A DNA stretch of 64,000 nucleotides from Curtobacterium sp. MCPF17_052 (GCF_003234085.1 NZ_QKSD01000006.1:124001-188000), one strand, 5' to 3'. Numbered from the stretch's first letter, positions 23,980 through 34,721 are shown. A program made the numbers and translations. Notes: a model not told the origin generated them from the letters alone.

Positions 23980-24528
23980 TCATCCAAGTCGGAACGCTCC
24001 CGATTGACGAGCGAGACGAATCATGTCATCAACTCGCTCAGTTCGGAGCGCCGCTGCGGGCGTGAGGCCGTCGAGGTCATCGCTTGGCGCGTTCAGGCAA
24101 ACGGCATTGCCCCACGGGTCAACCCGTGCCGGATCGAGTTCCGAGAGTACCTCGCGCAGTCGAGGCAGGAGCTGGCCGCCCTCGTCGATCTGGAACGCGG
24201 GAAGGAGGCGGAAGCCGTCCGCAGTCACAACGGCGAGCAGCTCTCCGCTTCGAACCTGCGCGCCGACTGCTTCGCTGCTGATCTGAAACCAGTCGCGCAG
24301 ACCGGCGGCGTCATAGAACCGCCCAATTCGTTCGGAGAGCGTGTGTGCGCGGAAGTCGGAGGGAGCATGGGCGGTGCCCGCGCTGCCCCGCGCCGCAGTG
24401 ATGGAGTCCGCGTGGTCCCCGGCTTCTGACTGGGGATCCTCGGAAGAGCGAGCTGAGGGCTCGGGCTTTCGGACGTCGCCGCATTCGACCGCTCCCCGGC
24501 GGATCGACACCCGGTGGCGCAGTCGCAA
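23980..24528 (-). CDS. Xre/MbcA/ParS-type antitoxin-like protein, orphan
   Basis: Up to 182 aa; the true start is uncertain and may be well inside. The C-terminal ~110 residues fit the antitoxin toxin-binding pattern. They contain a short segment GELLAVVTADGFRLLPAFQI, then LPRLREVLSEL, WGNAVCLNAPSDDLDGLTP and a final helix VDDMIRLARQSG. Proteins of this kind normally precede a RES-domain toxin gene. Here the stop codon is followed by non-coding sequence and repeats, so the toxin appears lost. The assignment rests on pattern memory and is moderate. Confidence 0.55.
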   Translation of the reverse strand: MRLRHRVSIRRGAVECGDVRKPEPSARSSEDPQSEAGDHADSITAARGSAGTAHAPSDFRAHTLSERIGRFYDAAGLRDWFQISSEAVGAQVRSGELLAVVTADGFRLLPAFQIDEGGQLLPRLREVLSELDPARVDPWGNAVCLNAPSDDLDGLTPAAALRTERVDDMIRLARQSGAFRLG

Positions 24529-24823
24529 CCTGGTAGCCGCACAGCGGGAACCGAAGGCGGGGGTCGTCTATCGACATCCCTCGAGGATGCCTGTCCAGCT
24601 CGCCGCTGTGGAACCACGTGGCTGCTCCACCTCCGCGAAGCGCCCGCTTGGACATGCCGACACGCGATTTCTGCTTCGCTGCCGCACTCGAGGGACAGGC
24701 GAGGGTGCCTAGGGCACCGGGTCGGACGAACTAGGGCTGACCACGCTGCCGAGGAGGAGGAGGCGACGACGGCAACGAGTCATGCGCTCGAGATGTGCAC
24801 CAAACGTGCACCAGAGCCGCTCT
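24529..24823. other. Gene-free stretch before the tRNA-Ser terminator
   Basis: No coherent reading frame. The one notable feature is a direct repeat of GTGCACCA at 24795-24802 and 24806-24813 (11-bp period), of the kind that often lies near tyrosine-integrase attachment sites. No integrase gene is present. Confidence 0.45.
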
Positions 24824-24844
24824 CGGAAAGAAGAAAACCCCCGC
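24824..24844. repeat. Direct repeat, right copy (candidate island boundary)
   Basis: CGGAAAGAAGAAAACCCCCGC, matching 21013-21032 except for one extra A, lies just downstream of the tRNA-Ser gene and covers half of its terminator. See the left copy. Confidence 0.5.
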
Positions 24845-24860
24845 GTGAACGGGGGTTTTC
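24833..24860 (-). terminator. Terminator of tRNA-Ser
   Basis: An 11-bp stem (GAAAACCCCCG against CGGGGGTTTTC) with a 6-nt loop, followed leftward by TTCTTTCC. It starts 2 nt after the tRNA CCA end. Confidence 0.85.
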
Positions 24861-24862
24861 TA

Positions 24863-24952
24863 TGGCGGTACCGGTGGGATTTGAACCCACGGTGGAGTTG
24901 CCCCCACACATGTTTTCGAGACATGATCCTTCGGCCGCTCGGACACGGTACC
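24863..24952 (-). tRNA. tRNA-Ser (anticodon CGA)
   Basis: The acceptor stem GGTACCG pairs with CGGTACC, followed by discriminator G and an encoded CCA (24863-24865). The anticodon stem CATGT/ACATG closes the loop CTCGAAA, anticodon CGA, reading UCG. A long variable arm (GTGGGGGCAACTCCAC) is typical of tRNA-Ser, and the T loop is TTCAAAT. It forms the right border of the decayed island. Confidence 0.95.
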
Positions 24953-25094
24953 GGGAAAGAGTTTACACGATCCGGGAGGCCCCCGGCGACACCCCAGCAC
25001 GCCTCCCCTCCACAGGCGCGCACCTCCGGCGCCTCGTCCCCAGACCGTCACGACGGTGACCTCGACCCGAGGGTCCGCGCGTACCGTCTCCGGC

Positions 25095-26063
25095 ATGAGA
25101 ACGCGCACCCTCGTCGCCCTGCTGTCCTCCCTCGCCGGCGCCGCAGTCGTCAGCGGAGCAGCTGGCTTCGGCGCACGAGCGGGGATCCGGGGACAGCGGG
25201 CTGCGTCGCAGCGTGTGGTCGACATGCTCCCGGTGCACGCCGACTGGTGGCGCGAACGGCTCCACCACGAGGGCCAGTTGACGTACCTGGCGATCGGGGA
25301 CTCGGCGGCACAGGGCGTCGGTGCGACGACTCCCGGCCGTGGGTACGTGGGGCTCCTCAGCCGTCGGATCCGGCATCGGTCACGGATGACCGTGCGCGTC
25401 GTGAACCTCAGTGTGTCGGGAGCCACGACGTGGGGTGCGAAGAAGGACCAGCTCCCGAAGCTCCGGCAGTTCACCCCCGACGTCTGCACGGTCTCGATCG
25501 GCGCGAACGACATCGCCGACTTCCACCCGGACAAGTTCGAGCGGAACATCCGCGAGATCTACGGCGCGGTCCCGTCGCACGCCGTCGTCGCCGAGCTGCC
25601 GTGCATGTTCGTGCCCGACCGCGAGCGCAAGGTGGCCGTCGCGAACGAGATCGTGCACCGGGTGGCCGACGAACTCGGTCTGACCGTGGCGCCGCTGCAC
25701 GCGATCACCAAGCGGGTCGGGATCCGTCGGACGTTCTTCAACTCCTACGGCGATCTCTTCCACCCGAACGACCGTGGGTACGAGATCTGGGCGAGCGCGT
25801 TCGAGCCCGCCGTCGACGCCCGGGTCGACACCGTCGCGGCCATCCGGCGGTACCTGTCCGCGCGGGAAGCCGAGGACCTCGGTCGCCAGGCCGGTGAGGT
25901 CGCCCACGCCCGCGCCGAGCAGGACACCGACGGCGCGGAAGCACTCGACACGGCGAACCGTCCGAGCTCACTCGACCGCCTGCGACAGCGCGTCACCGGG
26001 TCGCTCCCGCTGCCCGGCCGGACCGATGACGACGAGCCGACCGATGTCGGCGGAGCGGCCTAA
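25095..26063 (+). CDS. SGNH/GDSL hydrolase family protein
   Basis: A 322-aa esterase/lipase-like protein. One N-terminal hydrophobic segment (residues 5-30) probably anchors it or acts as a signal. The catalytic blocks are IGDSAAQG (Ser70), GAND (136-139) and DLFHPND with the Asp-His pair near 228-231. The C-terminal ~70 residues are a charged extension without a domain. It may act on acylated cell-wall or lipid substrates outside the membrane. ATG 25095 (MRTRTLVALL) fits the signal better than the upstream ATG. radA starts 9 bp after the stop. Confidence 0.88.
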   Translation: MRTRTLVALLSSLAGAAVVSGAAGFGARAGIRGQRAASQRVVDMLPVHADWWRERLHHEGQLTYLAIGDSAAQGVGATTPGRGYVGLLSRRIRHRSRMTVRVVNLSVSGATTWGAKKDQLPKLRQFTPDVCTVSIGANDIADFHPDKFERNIREIYGAVPSHAVVAELPCMFVPDRERKVAVANEIVHRVADELGLTVAPLHAITKRVGIRRTFFNSYGDLFHPNDRGYEIWASAFEPAVDARVDTVAAIRRYLSAREAEDLGRQAGEVAHARAEQDTDGAEALDTANRPSSLDRLRQRVTGSLPLPGRTDDDEPTDVGGAA

Positions 26064-26072
26064 CCTCGTCCC

Positions 26073-27434
26073 ATGGCCCGCCCCCAGTCGTCCTACCGCT
26101 GCACCGAGTGCGGCTGGACCAGCATCAAGTGGGTCGGCCGCTGCGGCGAGTGCCAGTCGTGGGGAACGGTGGAGGACGCCTCCGCCGCGACGGCGAGCAC
26201 CCGCGGCACCGCGTCGATCGCCGTCACCGGCAACCGCATCGCCCGACCGATCACCGAAGCCCGCAGCGGCTCCTTCCAACGCTGGCAGACCGGCATCGGT
26301 GAGTTCGACCGGGTCCTCGGCGGCGGCATCGTGCCGGGCGCGGCCGTCCTGCTGAGCGGTGAGCCCGGCGTCGGCAAGTCCACCCTCTTGCTCGAGGTCG
26401 CCTCACGCGCGGCCGCGATGGGCAAGCGCGTCCTCTACGTCAGCGCTGAAGAGTCGGTCGACCAGGTCCGGCTCCGCGCCGAGCGCACCGGTGCCATGCA
26501 CGACGACCTGTTCCTGGCGAGCGAGGTCGACCTCGGCGTCATCCTCGGGCAGATCGAGCAGGTGCAACCGGACCTCCTCATCGCCGACTCCGTGCAGACC
26601 ATCTCGTCCGCCTCGGTCGACGGCATCGCGGGCGGCACGTCCCAGGTGCGCGAGGTCGCATCGACGCTCATCCGGGTCGCGAAGCAGGCAGCCCTCCCGG
26701 TCCTCATCGTCGGACACGTCACGAAGGACGGCACGATCGCCGGCCCCCGACTGCTCGAACACCTGGTCGACGTGGTCTGCCACTTCGAGGGCGATCGACA
26801 GACCGCGCTGCGCTTCGTCCGAGCGCTGAAGAACCGGTTCGGTCCCACCGACGAAGTGGGGTGCTTCGACATGGCCGGCGACGGCATCCACGAGGTCCCC
26901 GACCCCAGCGGCCTGTTCATGTCCCGCAACGGCGCCCCGGTGTCCGGCACGTGCATCACCGTGGCGATGGAAGGCCGACGTGCCCTCCCGGTCGAGATCC
27001 AGGCGCTCGTCGTCCCGAGTTCCGCGCCGCAGCCACGTCGGGTCGTGAACGGTGTCGACGCGTCCCGGGTGGCGATGCTCCTCGCGGTGTTGGAGCGCCG
27101 CGCCGGCATCAAGCTGTCGGACGCCGACGTCTACGTGTCGACGGTCGGTGGCATGAAGCTCACCGAGCCGGGCGCCGACCTGGCGATCGTGCTCGCCCTG
27201 GCGAGTGCTGCTCGGGACCGCCCGTACCCGCACACCCTCGCCGCGATCGGCGAGATCAGCCTGGCCGGCGAGATCCGCGCGGCGACCGGCGCGAAGCAGC
27301 GGGCGAACGAGGCCGGACGTCTGGGCTTCACGACCGTCCTCGGGGCTGACGCCGAGCACCTGCGCGAAGCCCTGCGGGTCGCGTTCTCGATGACGCGGTC
27401 TCCGCGAGAGCGCGAGCTCGACGCCGCGTTCTGA
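26073..27434 (+). CDS. radA: DNA repair protein RadA
   Basis: A 453-aa RadA/Sms, an ATPase that helps branch migration during recombinational repair. N-terminal four-Cys zinc finger (Cys10, 13, 24, 27), Walker A GEPGVGKST at 96-104, the RadA-specific KNRFG at 253-257 and a C-terminal Lon-protease-like domain. Length is normal. It lies 9 bp after the GDSL hydrolase gene and is convergent with the SseB-like gene. Confidence 0.97.
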   Translation: MARPQSSYRCTECGWTSIKWVGRCGECQSWGTVEDASAATASTRGTASIAVTGNRIARPITEARSGSFQRWQTGIGEFDRVLGGGIVPGAAVLLSGEPGVGKSTLLLEVASRAAAMGKRVLYVSAEESVDQVRLRAERTGAMHDDLFLASEVDLGVILGQIEQVQPDLLIADSVQTISSASVDGIAGGTSQVREVASTLIRVAKQAALPVLIVGHVTKDGTIAGPRLLEHLVDVVCHFEGDRQTALRFVRALKNRFGPTDEVGCFDMAGDGIHEVPDPSGLFMSRNGAPVSGTCITVAMEGRRALPVEIQALVVPSSAPQPRRVVNGVDASRVAMLLAVLERRAGIKLSDADVYVSTVGGMKLTEPGADLAIVLALASAARDRPYPHTLAAIGEISLAGEIRAATGAKQRANEAGRLGFTTVLGADAEHLREALRVAFSMTRSPRERELDAAF

Positions 27435-27446
27435 GATCGGCAGCCC

Positions 27447-27462
27447 GTCTGGATTTCCAGAC
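27447..27462. terminator. Short hairpin between radA and the convergent gene
   Basis: GTCTGG-ATTT-CCAGAC forms a perfect 6-bp stem in the 44-bp gap between two stop codons. A second CCAGACC follows. It probably acts in both directions, and is much weaker than the large palindromes elsewhere in the window. Confidence 0.5.
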
Positions 27463-27478
27463 ACAGCCTCCAGACCGG

Positions 27479-27862
27479 TCAGGCGCGCAGCGCGGCCAAC
27501 AGGTCCGCCGGTTCCGACTGCATGGTGTGCGGCCCGGCGATGTCGAAGAACACACCCTCGAGCGAGTCGAGGTGTGCCGCCAGGAACTCCTCGAGCCGAG
27601 CGGCGTCGTAGACCATCACCTGCCGGAGCTTCTCGCCCGGCACCATCGCCGTGTACGCGTCCGCCGACGAGAACAGCAGCAGGATGCGCTTGTCCGAGTC
27701 CTCACGACCGAACACCCGGACCTGCATGTCCTTCTTCCCGGTGACGAGCCGCGGGACGATCACGATGTCGTTGCGCAGCGCGTACGCCACCGCAGCGACG
27801 TCCTGCTTCGCGAGGGCTTCCTCGAGCTGTTCACTCCGGAAGCGCTGTTCCTTCTCTGCCAT
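27479..27862 (-). CDS. SseB-like N-terminal domain protein
   Basis: A 127-aa soluble protein with the SseB N-terminal pattern: an early helix LEEALAKQDVAAVAYALRNDIVIVP, then LLLFSSADAYTAMVPGE and a late GVFFDIAGPHTM segment. Proteins of this type in actinobacteria have no settled role. It stands alone, convergent with radA. Confidence 0.75.
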   Translation of the reverse strand: MAEKEQRFRSEQLEEALAKQDVAAVAYALRNDIVIVPRLVTGKKDMQVRVFGREDSDKRILLLFSSADAYTAMVPGEKLRQVMVYDAARLEEFLAAHLDSLEGVFFDIAGPHTMQSEPADLLAALRA

Positions 27863-27935
27863 CGCCCCTAGTCAAGCAGCATGCGATTGCGCACGGGTCC
27901 GGTCAGACCGTCAGACAGCGGAGGACGGGACCGTT

Positions 27936-28223
27936 TCAGTGCACCCGACCGGCCTGCACCGCGTGCGTCCGGATGCGCAGGTCGGCGGCGAACTGGGCGG
28001 TCTCCGGCCCGAGTTCGTCGTCGGGCGCGGACTGCACCAGGACGCCGATCGCCGGGGCGAGGATGAAGCTCGACGTGGCCGCCATGCCATAGTCGTCCAC
28101 CGACGGGACATCGACACGATCGGCGAGTCCGGACTGGGCCAGGGCTGTGGCGTAGTCGAGCACGGCGTAGGCCGCCTCGTCGCTCGTCATGACCGAGGCG
28201 ACCCCGTAGATGAGGTACTTCAT
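27936..28223 (-). CDS. Hypothetical protein, paralogue of 12215-12583
   Basis: A 95-aa protein starting MKYLIYGVASVMTSDEAA; ATG 28223 follows GGAAGGCTGGGC. It aligns over ~70 residues with the protein at 12215-12583: shared YG/YAG start, YA..L, DRVDVPSVDDYG against DTVDVPTVDERG, and a later AP/PA.G..V.SA.DDE. No known domain recognised. It may be a small alpha/beta sensor or enzyme-subunit-like protein. It is divergent from the desaturase gene. Confidence 0.75.
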   Translation of the reverse strand: MKYLIYGVASVMTSDEAAYAVLDYATALAQSGLADRVDVPSVDDYGMAATSSFILAPAIGVLVQSAPDDELGPETAQFAADLRIRTHAVQAGRVH

Positions 28224-28419
28224 TGCCCAGCCTTCCGTCGATGTCCGTGACGCTACGCCGCGGCCGCCGTGACGAAGTCGCCCGTCGTCCTGTAGACGCA
28301 CTCAGCAGGCGCGCTTCGCGGTGATAACTCAGACAACGTCACTACTTTCGCCTCAATCGCAGTCGCGGGAACTCTCGTTGCACGGCCGAAGGGCTGTTCC
28401 TGATGGGGAAGCAGCTCTC

Positions 28420-29526
28420 ATGCCGGCACCATCGCCCACCCTCTACCGCTCGACCGCTCCCCGGACCCCCGGAGCGCCGACACCGACCTCGACGTACAAG
28501 GACCTGCTCGAGCGGGTCCGGACCGAAGGTCTCCTCGAACGCCGGACCGGCTTCTACTGGGCGGTCTTCGCGTCCCTCGTCGTCGCCACCGCCGCGACCC
28601 TCGGCGTGTCCGCCCTGCTCGGCGCGTCATGGTTCCAGTTGATCCCCGCCGGGGTCCTGGGTGTCCTCTTCACGCAGTTCGCGTTCCTCTCGCACGAGGC
28701 GGCACACCGCCAGATCTTCGCCTCGCGCAAGTGGAACGACCACGCCGGTCGCTGGATCGGCGTCTTCGTCGTCGGCCTGTCGTACTCGTGGTGGATGAAC
28801 AAGCACAACCGCCACCACGGCAACCCGAACACGATCGGCAAGGACCCCGACATCGCCCCGGACGGCGTGGTCTTCATCGAGGAGGATGCCCAGCAGCGGC
28901 GCGGGTTCCTCCGGAAGCTCGCGATGGTCCAGGGGTGGGCGTTCTTCCCGCTCCTGACGCTCGAGGGCGCCAACCTGCACTGGCTGTCGGTCCGTGCCGT
29001 CATCACCGGCAAGGCCGCGAAGGGCACGGCGCAGGAGCGCCGCCTGGAGGCCGTGCTCCTCGTCGCACGCTTCGGTCTGCTCGCCTGGTTCGTCTTCGCG
29101 GTGATGCCGCTGGGCATCGGTTTCGCGTTCCTCGCGGTCCAGATGGCGGTCTTCGGTGTCATGATGGGTGGGTCGTTCGCGCCCAACCACAAGGGCATGC
29201 CGGTCATCGCCGAGGGGGCGAAGATAGATTTCTTCTCGCGTCAGGTCCGAACTTCCCGTAACATCACTGGTGGCGTGTGGGTGGACCACCTGCTGGGTGG
29301 CCTCAACCACCAGGCAGAACACCACCTGTTCCCGAGCATGGCGCGGCCCAACCTGCGTCGTGCGAAGGCCCTCGTGCGTGAGCACTGCGAACAGCACGAG
29401 GTCCCGTACACGGAGACTTCACTCTTCCGCTCCTACGGGATCGTCGTCCGGTACCTCAACCGGGTCGGTCTCGCAGCGCGCGACCCGTTCACCTGCCCGA
29501 TGGTCAGTGCCTACAGATTGCACTGA
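28420..29526 (+). CDS. Membrane fatty acid desaturase
   Basis: A 368-aa di-iron acyl-lipid/acyl-CoA desaturase. The three histidine boxes are HEAAH (92-96), HNRHH (129-133) and HQAEHH near 315. Hydrophobic segments at 47-90, 111-125, 185-200 and 230-260 fit the family topology. It should introduce a double bond in membrane fatty acids, supporting fluidity at low temperature. A cold-shock protein gene follows 122 bp downstream. ATG 28420 has an upstream GGGGAAG; earlier in-frame starts back to 28321 look non-coding. Confidence 0.92.
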   Translation: MPAPSPTLYRSTAPRTPGAPTPTSTYKDLLERVRTEGLLERRTGFYWAVFASLVVATAATLGVSALLGASWFQLIPAGVLGVLFTQFAFLSHEAAHRQIFASRKWNDHAGRWIGVFVVGLSYSWWMNKHNRHHGNPNTIGKDPDIAPDGVVFIEEDAQQRRGFLRKLAMVQGWAFFPLLTLEGANLHWLSVRAVITGKAAKGTAQERRLEAVLLVARFGLLAWFVFAVMPLGIGFAFLAVQMAVFGVMMGGSFAPNHKGMPVIAEGAKIDFFSRQVRTSRNITGGVWVDHLLGGLNHQAEHHLFPSMARPNLRRAKALVREHCEQHEVPYTETSLFRSYGIVVRYLNRVGLAARDPFTCPMVSAYRLH

Positions 29527-29648
29527 ACCTCTGATCTCCGTCACCCCGCACGATGCCGGGTGCCGCACACAACTCGATGGCAACGTCGTCGAAACCCGCG
29601 GTGGTGGAATTCTCTCGCCGCGCACGTAAGAAAGTAAGGAACGCCGAA

Positions 29649-29855
29649 ATGGCAACTGGAACTGTCAAGTGGTTCAACAACGAAAAGGGCTTCGGCTTCA
29701 TTGCGCCGGACGACGGCAGCGCTGACGTCTTCGCCCACTTCTCTGCGATCGGTGGCAACGGCTACAAGTCGCTCGAGGAGAACCAGAAGGTCGAATTCGA
29801 GATCACCGAGGGCCGCAAGGGCCCGCAGGCGGAGAACATCACCGTCATCGGCTAG
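29649..29855 (+). CDS. csp: Cold-shock protein (CspA family)
   Basis: A 68-aa single cold-shock domain RNA chaperone. RNP1 is KGFGFI and RNP2 is VFAHFS. ATG 29649 follows AAGGAA. A leader of up to 122 nt separates it from the desaturase stop, long enough for the structured 5' UTR typical of csp genes, though no specific fold was identified. A hairpin follows the stop. Confidence 0.96.
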   Translation: MATGTVKWFNNEKGFGFIAPDDGSADVFAHFSAIGGNGYKSLEENQKVEFEITEGRKGPQAENITVIG

Positions 29856-29870
29856 TACCGGTCTTCGTGA

Positions 29871-29906
29871 GCGCCGGGCCTGAGGAGTGATCCTCCGGCC
29901 CGGCGC
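29871..29906 (+). terminator. Terminator after the cold-shock gene
   Basis: GCGCCGGGCC pairs perfectly with GGCCCGGCGC (29897-29906), with an inner GAGGA/TCCTC stem around a TGA-containing loop, followed by TTCGTCGTT. It sits between convergent genes. Confidence 0.8.
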
Positions 29907-29930
29907 TTCGTCGTTCCCACGGCGATGTCC

Positions 29931-30623
29931 TCAGTTCAGGACGAACTGCACCGACTCGGCTGACGTGATCTCCCCCACCGCGACCTGCAGGTGGTAGCTC
30001 GCTCCCCCACCCGTCACCGAGGCACGTGCGGCGTCGCAGGTGGTCGCCGAGGACCGGGTGCGGTCCCAGGCGATGGCGGGCGTGGTGAGCTCTTGGCCGG
30101 CCTTCAGGGTGACGTCCTGGTCCGTGCCTCCGGTCTGGCAGTCCTTCGACGACCAGTACTGCTCCGTCCCCGAGGTGATGGTGAGCACCTGCTGTGCGGA
30201 CCCGAGGTCCATGTGGCACGAGTTCGTCCCGGTGTTCTTGATCGACATCGCGACCTGGGGGTCCTCGCCGGCCGCGTAGACACGCTTGTCGAGCACCGGG
30301 GTGAGTTCGATCTGGTCGGTGTCACAGGCCGCGCCGTCCTTCAGGGCGGCTGCTGACGGGGTCGGTGAGGGCTTCGGCGCACCCGAGGCGGCATCCGACG
30401 CGCCCGAACCGCGAGAACCGCCCGAGCCGGTGGAAGACCCGGCTGCTGCCGAGGAGGCCCCGGCACCCGGCGTCGGACCGGCCGCGGGGGCTCCGTTGCC
30501 ACGACCGACGACGATGAGCACGACGACGACCACGACGAGCAGGACCACCCCGAGCACCAGGGCTCGGCGGCGCCAGTAGGTGCTGGGACGCTCGGGGCCG
30601 ACGGGATGGCGGAACGACGACAT
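29931..30623 (-). CDS. Membrane-anchored hypothetical protein
   Basis: A 230-aa protein with a short basic cytoplasmic N-terminus, one transmembrane helix (ALVLGVVLLVVVVVVLIVVG, about 21-40), a long Gly/Ser/Ala/Pro linker to about residue 90 and an extracellular domain. The domain has four Cys (ACDTDQIEL, NSCHMDLG, KDCQTGG, TTCDAARA), likely two disulfides, and resembles DUF4232-like cell-surface domains; I am not certain. ATG 30623 begins directly before the basic segment. Monocistronic. Confidence 0.8.
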   Translation of the reverse strand: MSSFRHPVGPERPSTYWRRRALVLGVVLLVVVVVVLIVVGRGNGAPAAGPTPGAGASSAAAGSSTGSGGSRGSGASDAASGAPKPSPTPSAAALKDGAACDTDQIELTPVLDKRVYAAGEDPQVAMSIKNTGTNSCHMDLGSAQQVLTITSGTEQYWSSKDCQTGGTDQDVTLKAGQELTTPAIAWDRTRSSATTCDAARASVTGGGASYHLQVAVGEITSAESVQFVLN

Positions 30624-30687
30624 GCGCACAGGGTAGACACCCGTGCGAGCCCGGAGGAGGTCCCTCGCCGGGCGGCCGGTCAACCCG

Positions 30688-31230
30688 TCAGAGGATCTTC
30701 AGCATGCGGGTGTTGCCGAGCGTGTTCGGCTTCACTCGGGCGAGGTCCAGGAACTCTGCGACGCCTTCGTCGGACGACCGGACGAGTTCGGCGTACACCT
30801 CGGGTGGGACGACGGTCTCGCCGATCTCGAGGTAGCCGTGCTTCGCGAAGAACTCGACCTCGAACGTCAGGCAGAAGATCCGGGCGACACCGAGCTCGCG
30901 GGCGTCGTGTTCGAGCGCCTCGAGCATGCGGTGGCCGACGCGCTTGTGGAACCAGTCCTGGTCCAGCGCCAGGGTGCGCACCTCGGCGATGTCGTCCCAG
31001 AACACGGCCAGGGCACCGCAGCCGATCGGCACACCGTCGGGCCCTTCGGCGATCCGGAACTGCTGGATCGAGCCGTAGAGAACGACGTTCTCCTTGCCGA
31101 GCAGGATCCGCCGGTCGACGTACGGCGCGATGAGCCGCTGGATGTGCGGGACGTCGGACGCGAGCGCCGGGCGCACCAGGATCCCGTGGTCGTCCCGTTC
31201 GGAGAACGCATGCCGTCCGTGCTCAGTCAT
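30688..31230 (-). CDS. argA: Amino-acid N-acetyltransferase (short ArgA type)
   Basis: A 180-aa GNAT enzyme. The pattern of the stand-alone actinobacterial N-acetylglutamate synthase (Mycobacterium Rv2747 type) is clear: VRPALASDV, GCGALAVFWDDIAEVRTLAL, the acetyl-CoA loop KRVGHRMLEALEHDA, FCLTFEVEFFAKHGY and a GVAEFLDLARVKPNTLGNTRML tail. It should make N-acetylglutamate for arginine synthesis. ATG 31230 is preferred because the family starts here. Single gene, divergent from the SRPBCC gene. Confidence 0.88.
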   Translation of the reverse strand: MTEHGRHAFSERDDHGILVRPALASDVPHIQRLIAPYVDRRILLGKENVVLYGSIQQFRIAEGPDGVPIGCGALAVFWDDIAEVRTLALDQDWFHKRVGHRMLEALEHDARELGVARIFCLTFEVEFFAKHGYLEIGETVVPPEVYAELVRSSDEGVAEFLDLARVKPNTLGNTRMLKIL

Positions 31231-31433
31231 CCGGCCCAGCCTACGTCTCCGCCGCCGGCCCCGGCCGCGCAGCACCCCGTCCCGCGCCGCGCCGCACCGC
31301 ATCCCGGCCCGGGCGGCCCCGTCCGACCCACCACGTCACACGCCGTCATCGGGGGACATGCGTCAGGGCCCTGCACAGGCGCACCGGCCTACCGTCCGAG
31401 ACACACCAGTACGACGAGCAGGAGGAGCACCAC

Positions 31434-31886
31434 ATGCCCCAGATCATCGAGACCGTCGACGTCAACGTCCCCGTCCGTGCCGCCTACGACCAGTGGACCC
31501 GCTTCGAGGAGTTCCCCACGTTCCTCGACGAGGTCGAGAAGATCGTCCAGGTCGACGACACCACGACCGACTGGACCGTCAAGGTCGCCGGCCAGGAGCG
31601 TTCGTTCCGCGCCCTCATCACCGAGCAGCACCCGGACGAGCGTGTCGCCTGGACCGTCAAGGACGGCGAGACCGAGCACGCCGGTGTGGTCACGTTCCAC
31701 AAGCTGGCGGACGCTGAGACCCGCGTTACCGTGCAGATCGACTGGGAGCCGTCCGGCATCCTCGAGAAGCTCGGCTCCGCGGTCGGCGTCGGCGGCCATG
31801 CCGTGAAGAAGGACCTGCAGAACTACAAGGAGCGCGTCGAGGCCGCCCCGACCAGCGACGGCTGGCGCGGCGACGTCCAGGCCTGA
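31434..31886 (+). CDS. SRPBCC family protein (polyketide cyclase/dehydrase-like)
   Basis: A 150-aa START/Bet v 1-like fold. It begins with IIETVDVNVPVRAAYDQWTRFEEFPTFLDEVEKI and has VAWTVKDGETEHAGVVTFHKL and a C-terminal helix, the pattern of the cyclase/dehydrase group common in actinobacteria. It binds a hydrophobic ligand; the ligand is unknown. CAGGAGGAG precedes the ATG. It ends at a palindromic terminator facing clpC. Confidence 0.9.
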   Translation: MPQIIETVDVNVPVRAAYDQWTRFEEFPTFLDEVEKIVQVDDTTTDWTVKVAGQERSFRALITEQHPDERVAWTVKDGETEHAGVVTFHKLADAETRVTVQIDWEPSGILEKLGSAVGVGGHAVKKDLQNYKERVEAAPTSDGWRGDVQA

Positions 31887-31899
31887 TCGCCTGACCGCA

Positions 31900-31947
31900 G
31901 ACAGACGGGAGGCCCGGTACCAGCTGGTACCGGGCCTCCCGTCTGTC
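31900..31947. terminator. Perfect palindrome, bidirectional terminator (family copy 7)
   Basis: Arms of 24 bp (31900-31923 and 31924-31947) pair perfectly, with the same GGTACCAGCTGGTACC centre as the copies at 13257 and 14886. It lies between convergent SRPBCC and clpC genes and has no T-run. Confidence 0.87.
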
Positions 31948-31962
31948 GTGTCGCTGGGCTGA

Positions 31963-34485
<2,523 letters not shown>

Positions 34486-34589
34486 GTGCTCTCCCTTGGC
34501 CCCGAACGAACCGGGGCCGACAGCCGGACTCGTGTGAGTCCGGTCACGTACATCGAGACTAACCAGCGCTCCCCGTCAGGGCTGCCCCT

Positions 34590-34607
34590 GTTCGCCGTGG
34601 GCGTGAA
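34590..34607. promoter_or_regulatory. Candidate ClgR operator upstream of clpC
   Basis: GTTCGCCGTGGGCGTGAA contains CGC-N5-GCG with flanking TT/AA symmetry. This resembles the sites bound by ClgR, which activates clp genes in actinobacteria. It lies about 105 bp from the clpC start in the clpC-nadK divergent gap. Motif matching is by eye. Confidence 0.4.
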
Positions 34608-34721
34608 CCCCGTGCGTGTGCTGCGCGCAGCGGCCTGGAGGCCCGTCCCGGGTCCGCGGGACGCCTCCCGTCCGGCGGCACTCGCGCCCGGCTCCGAGGG
34701 CTCGCCGGTACGATCCGGGAC

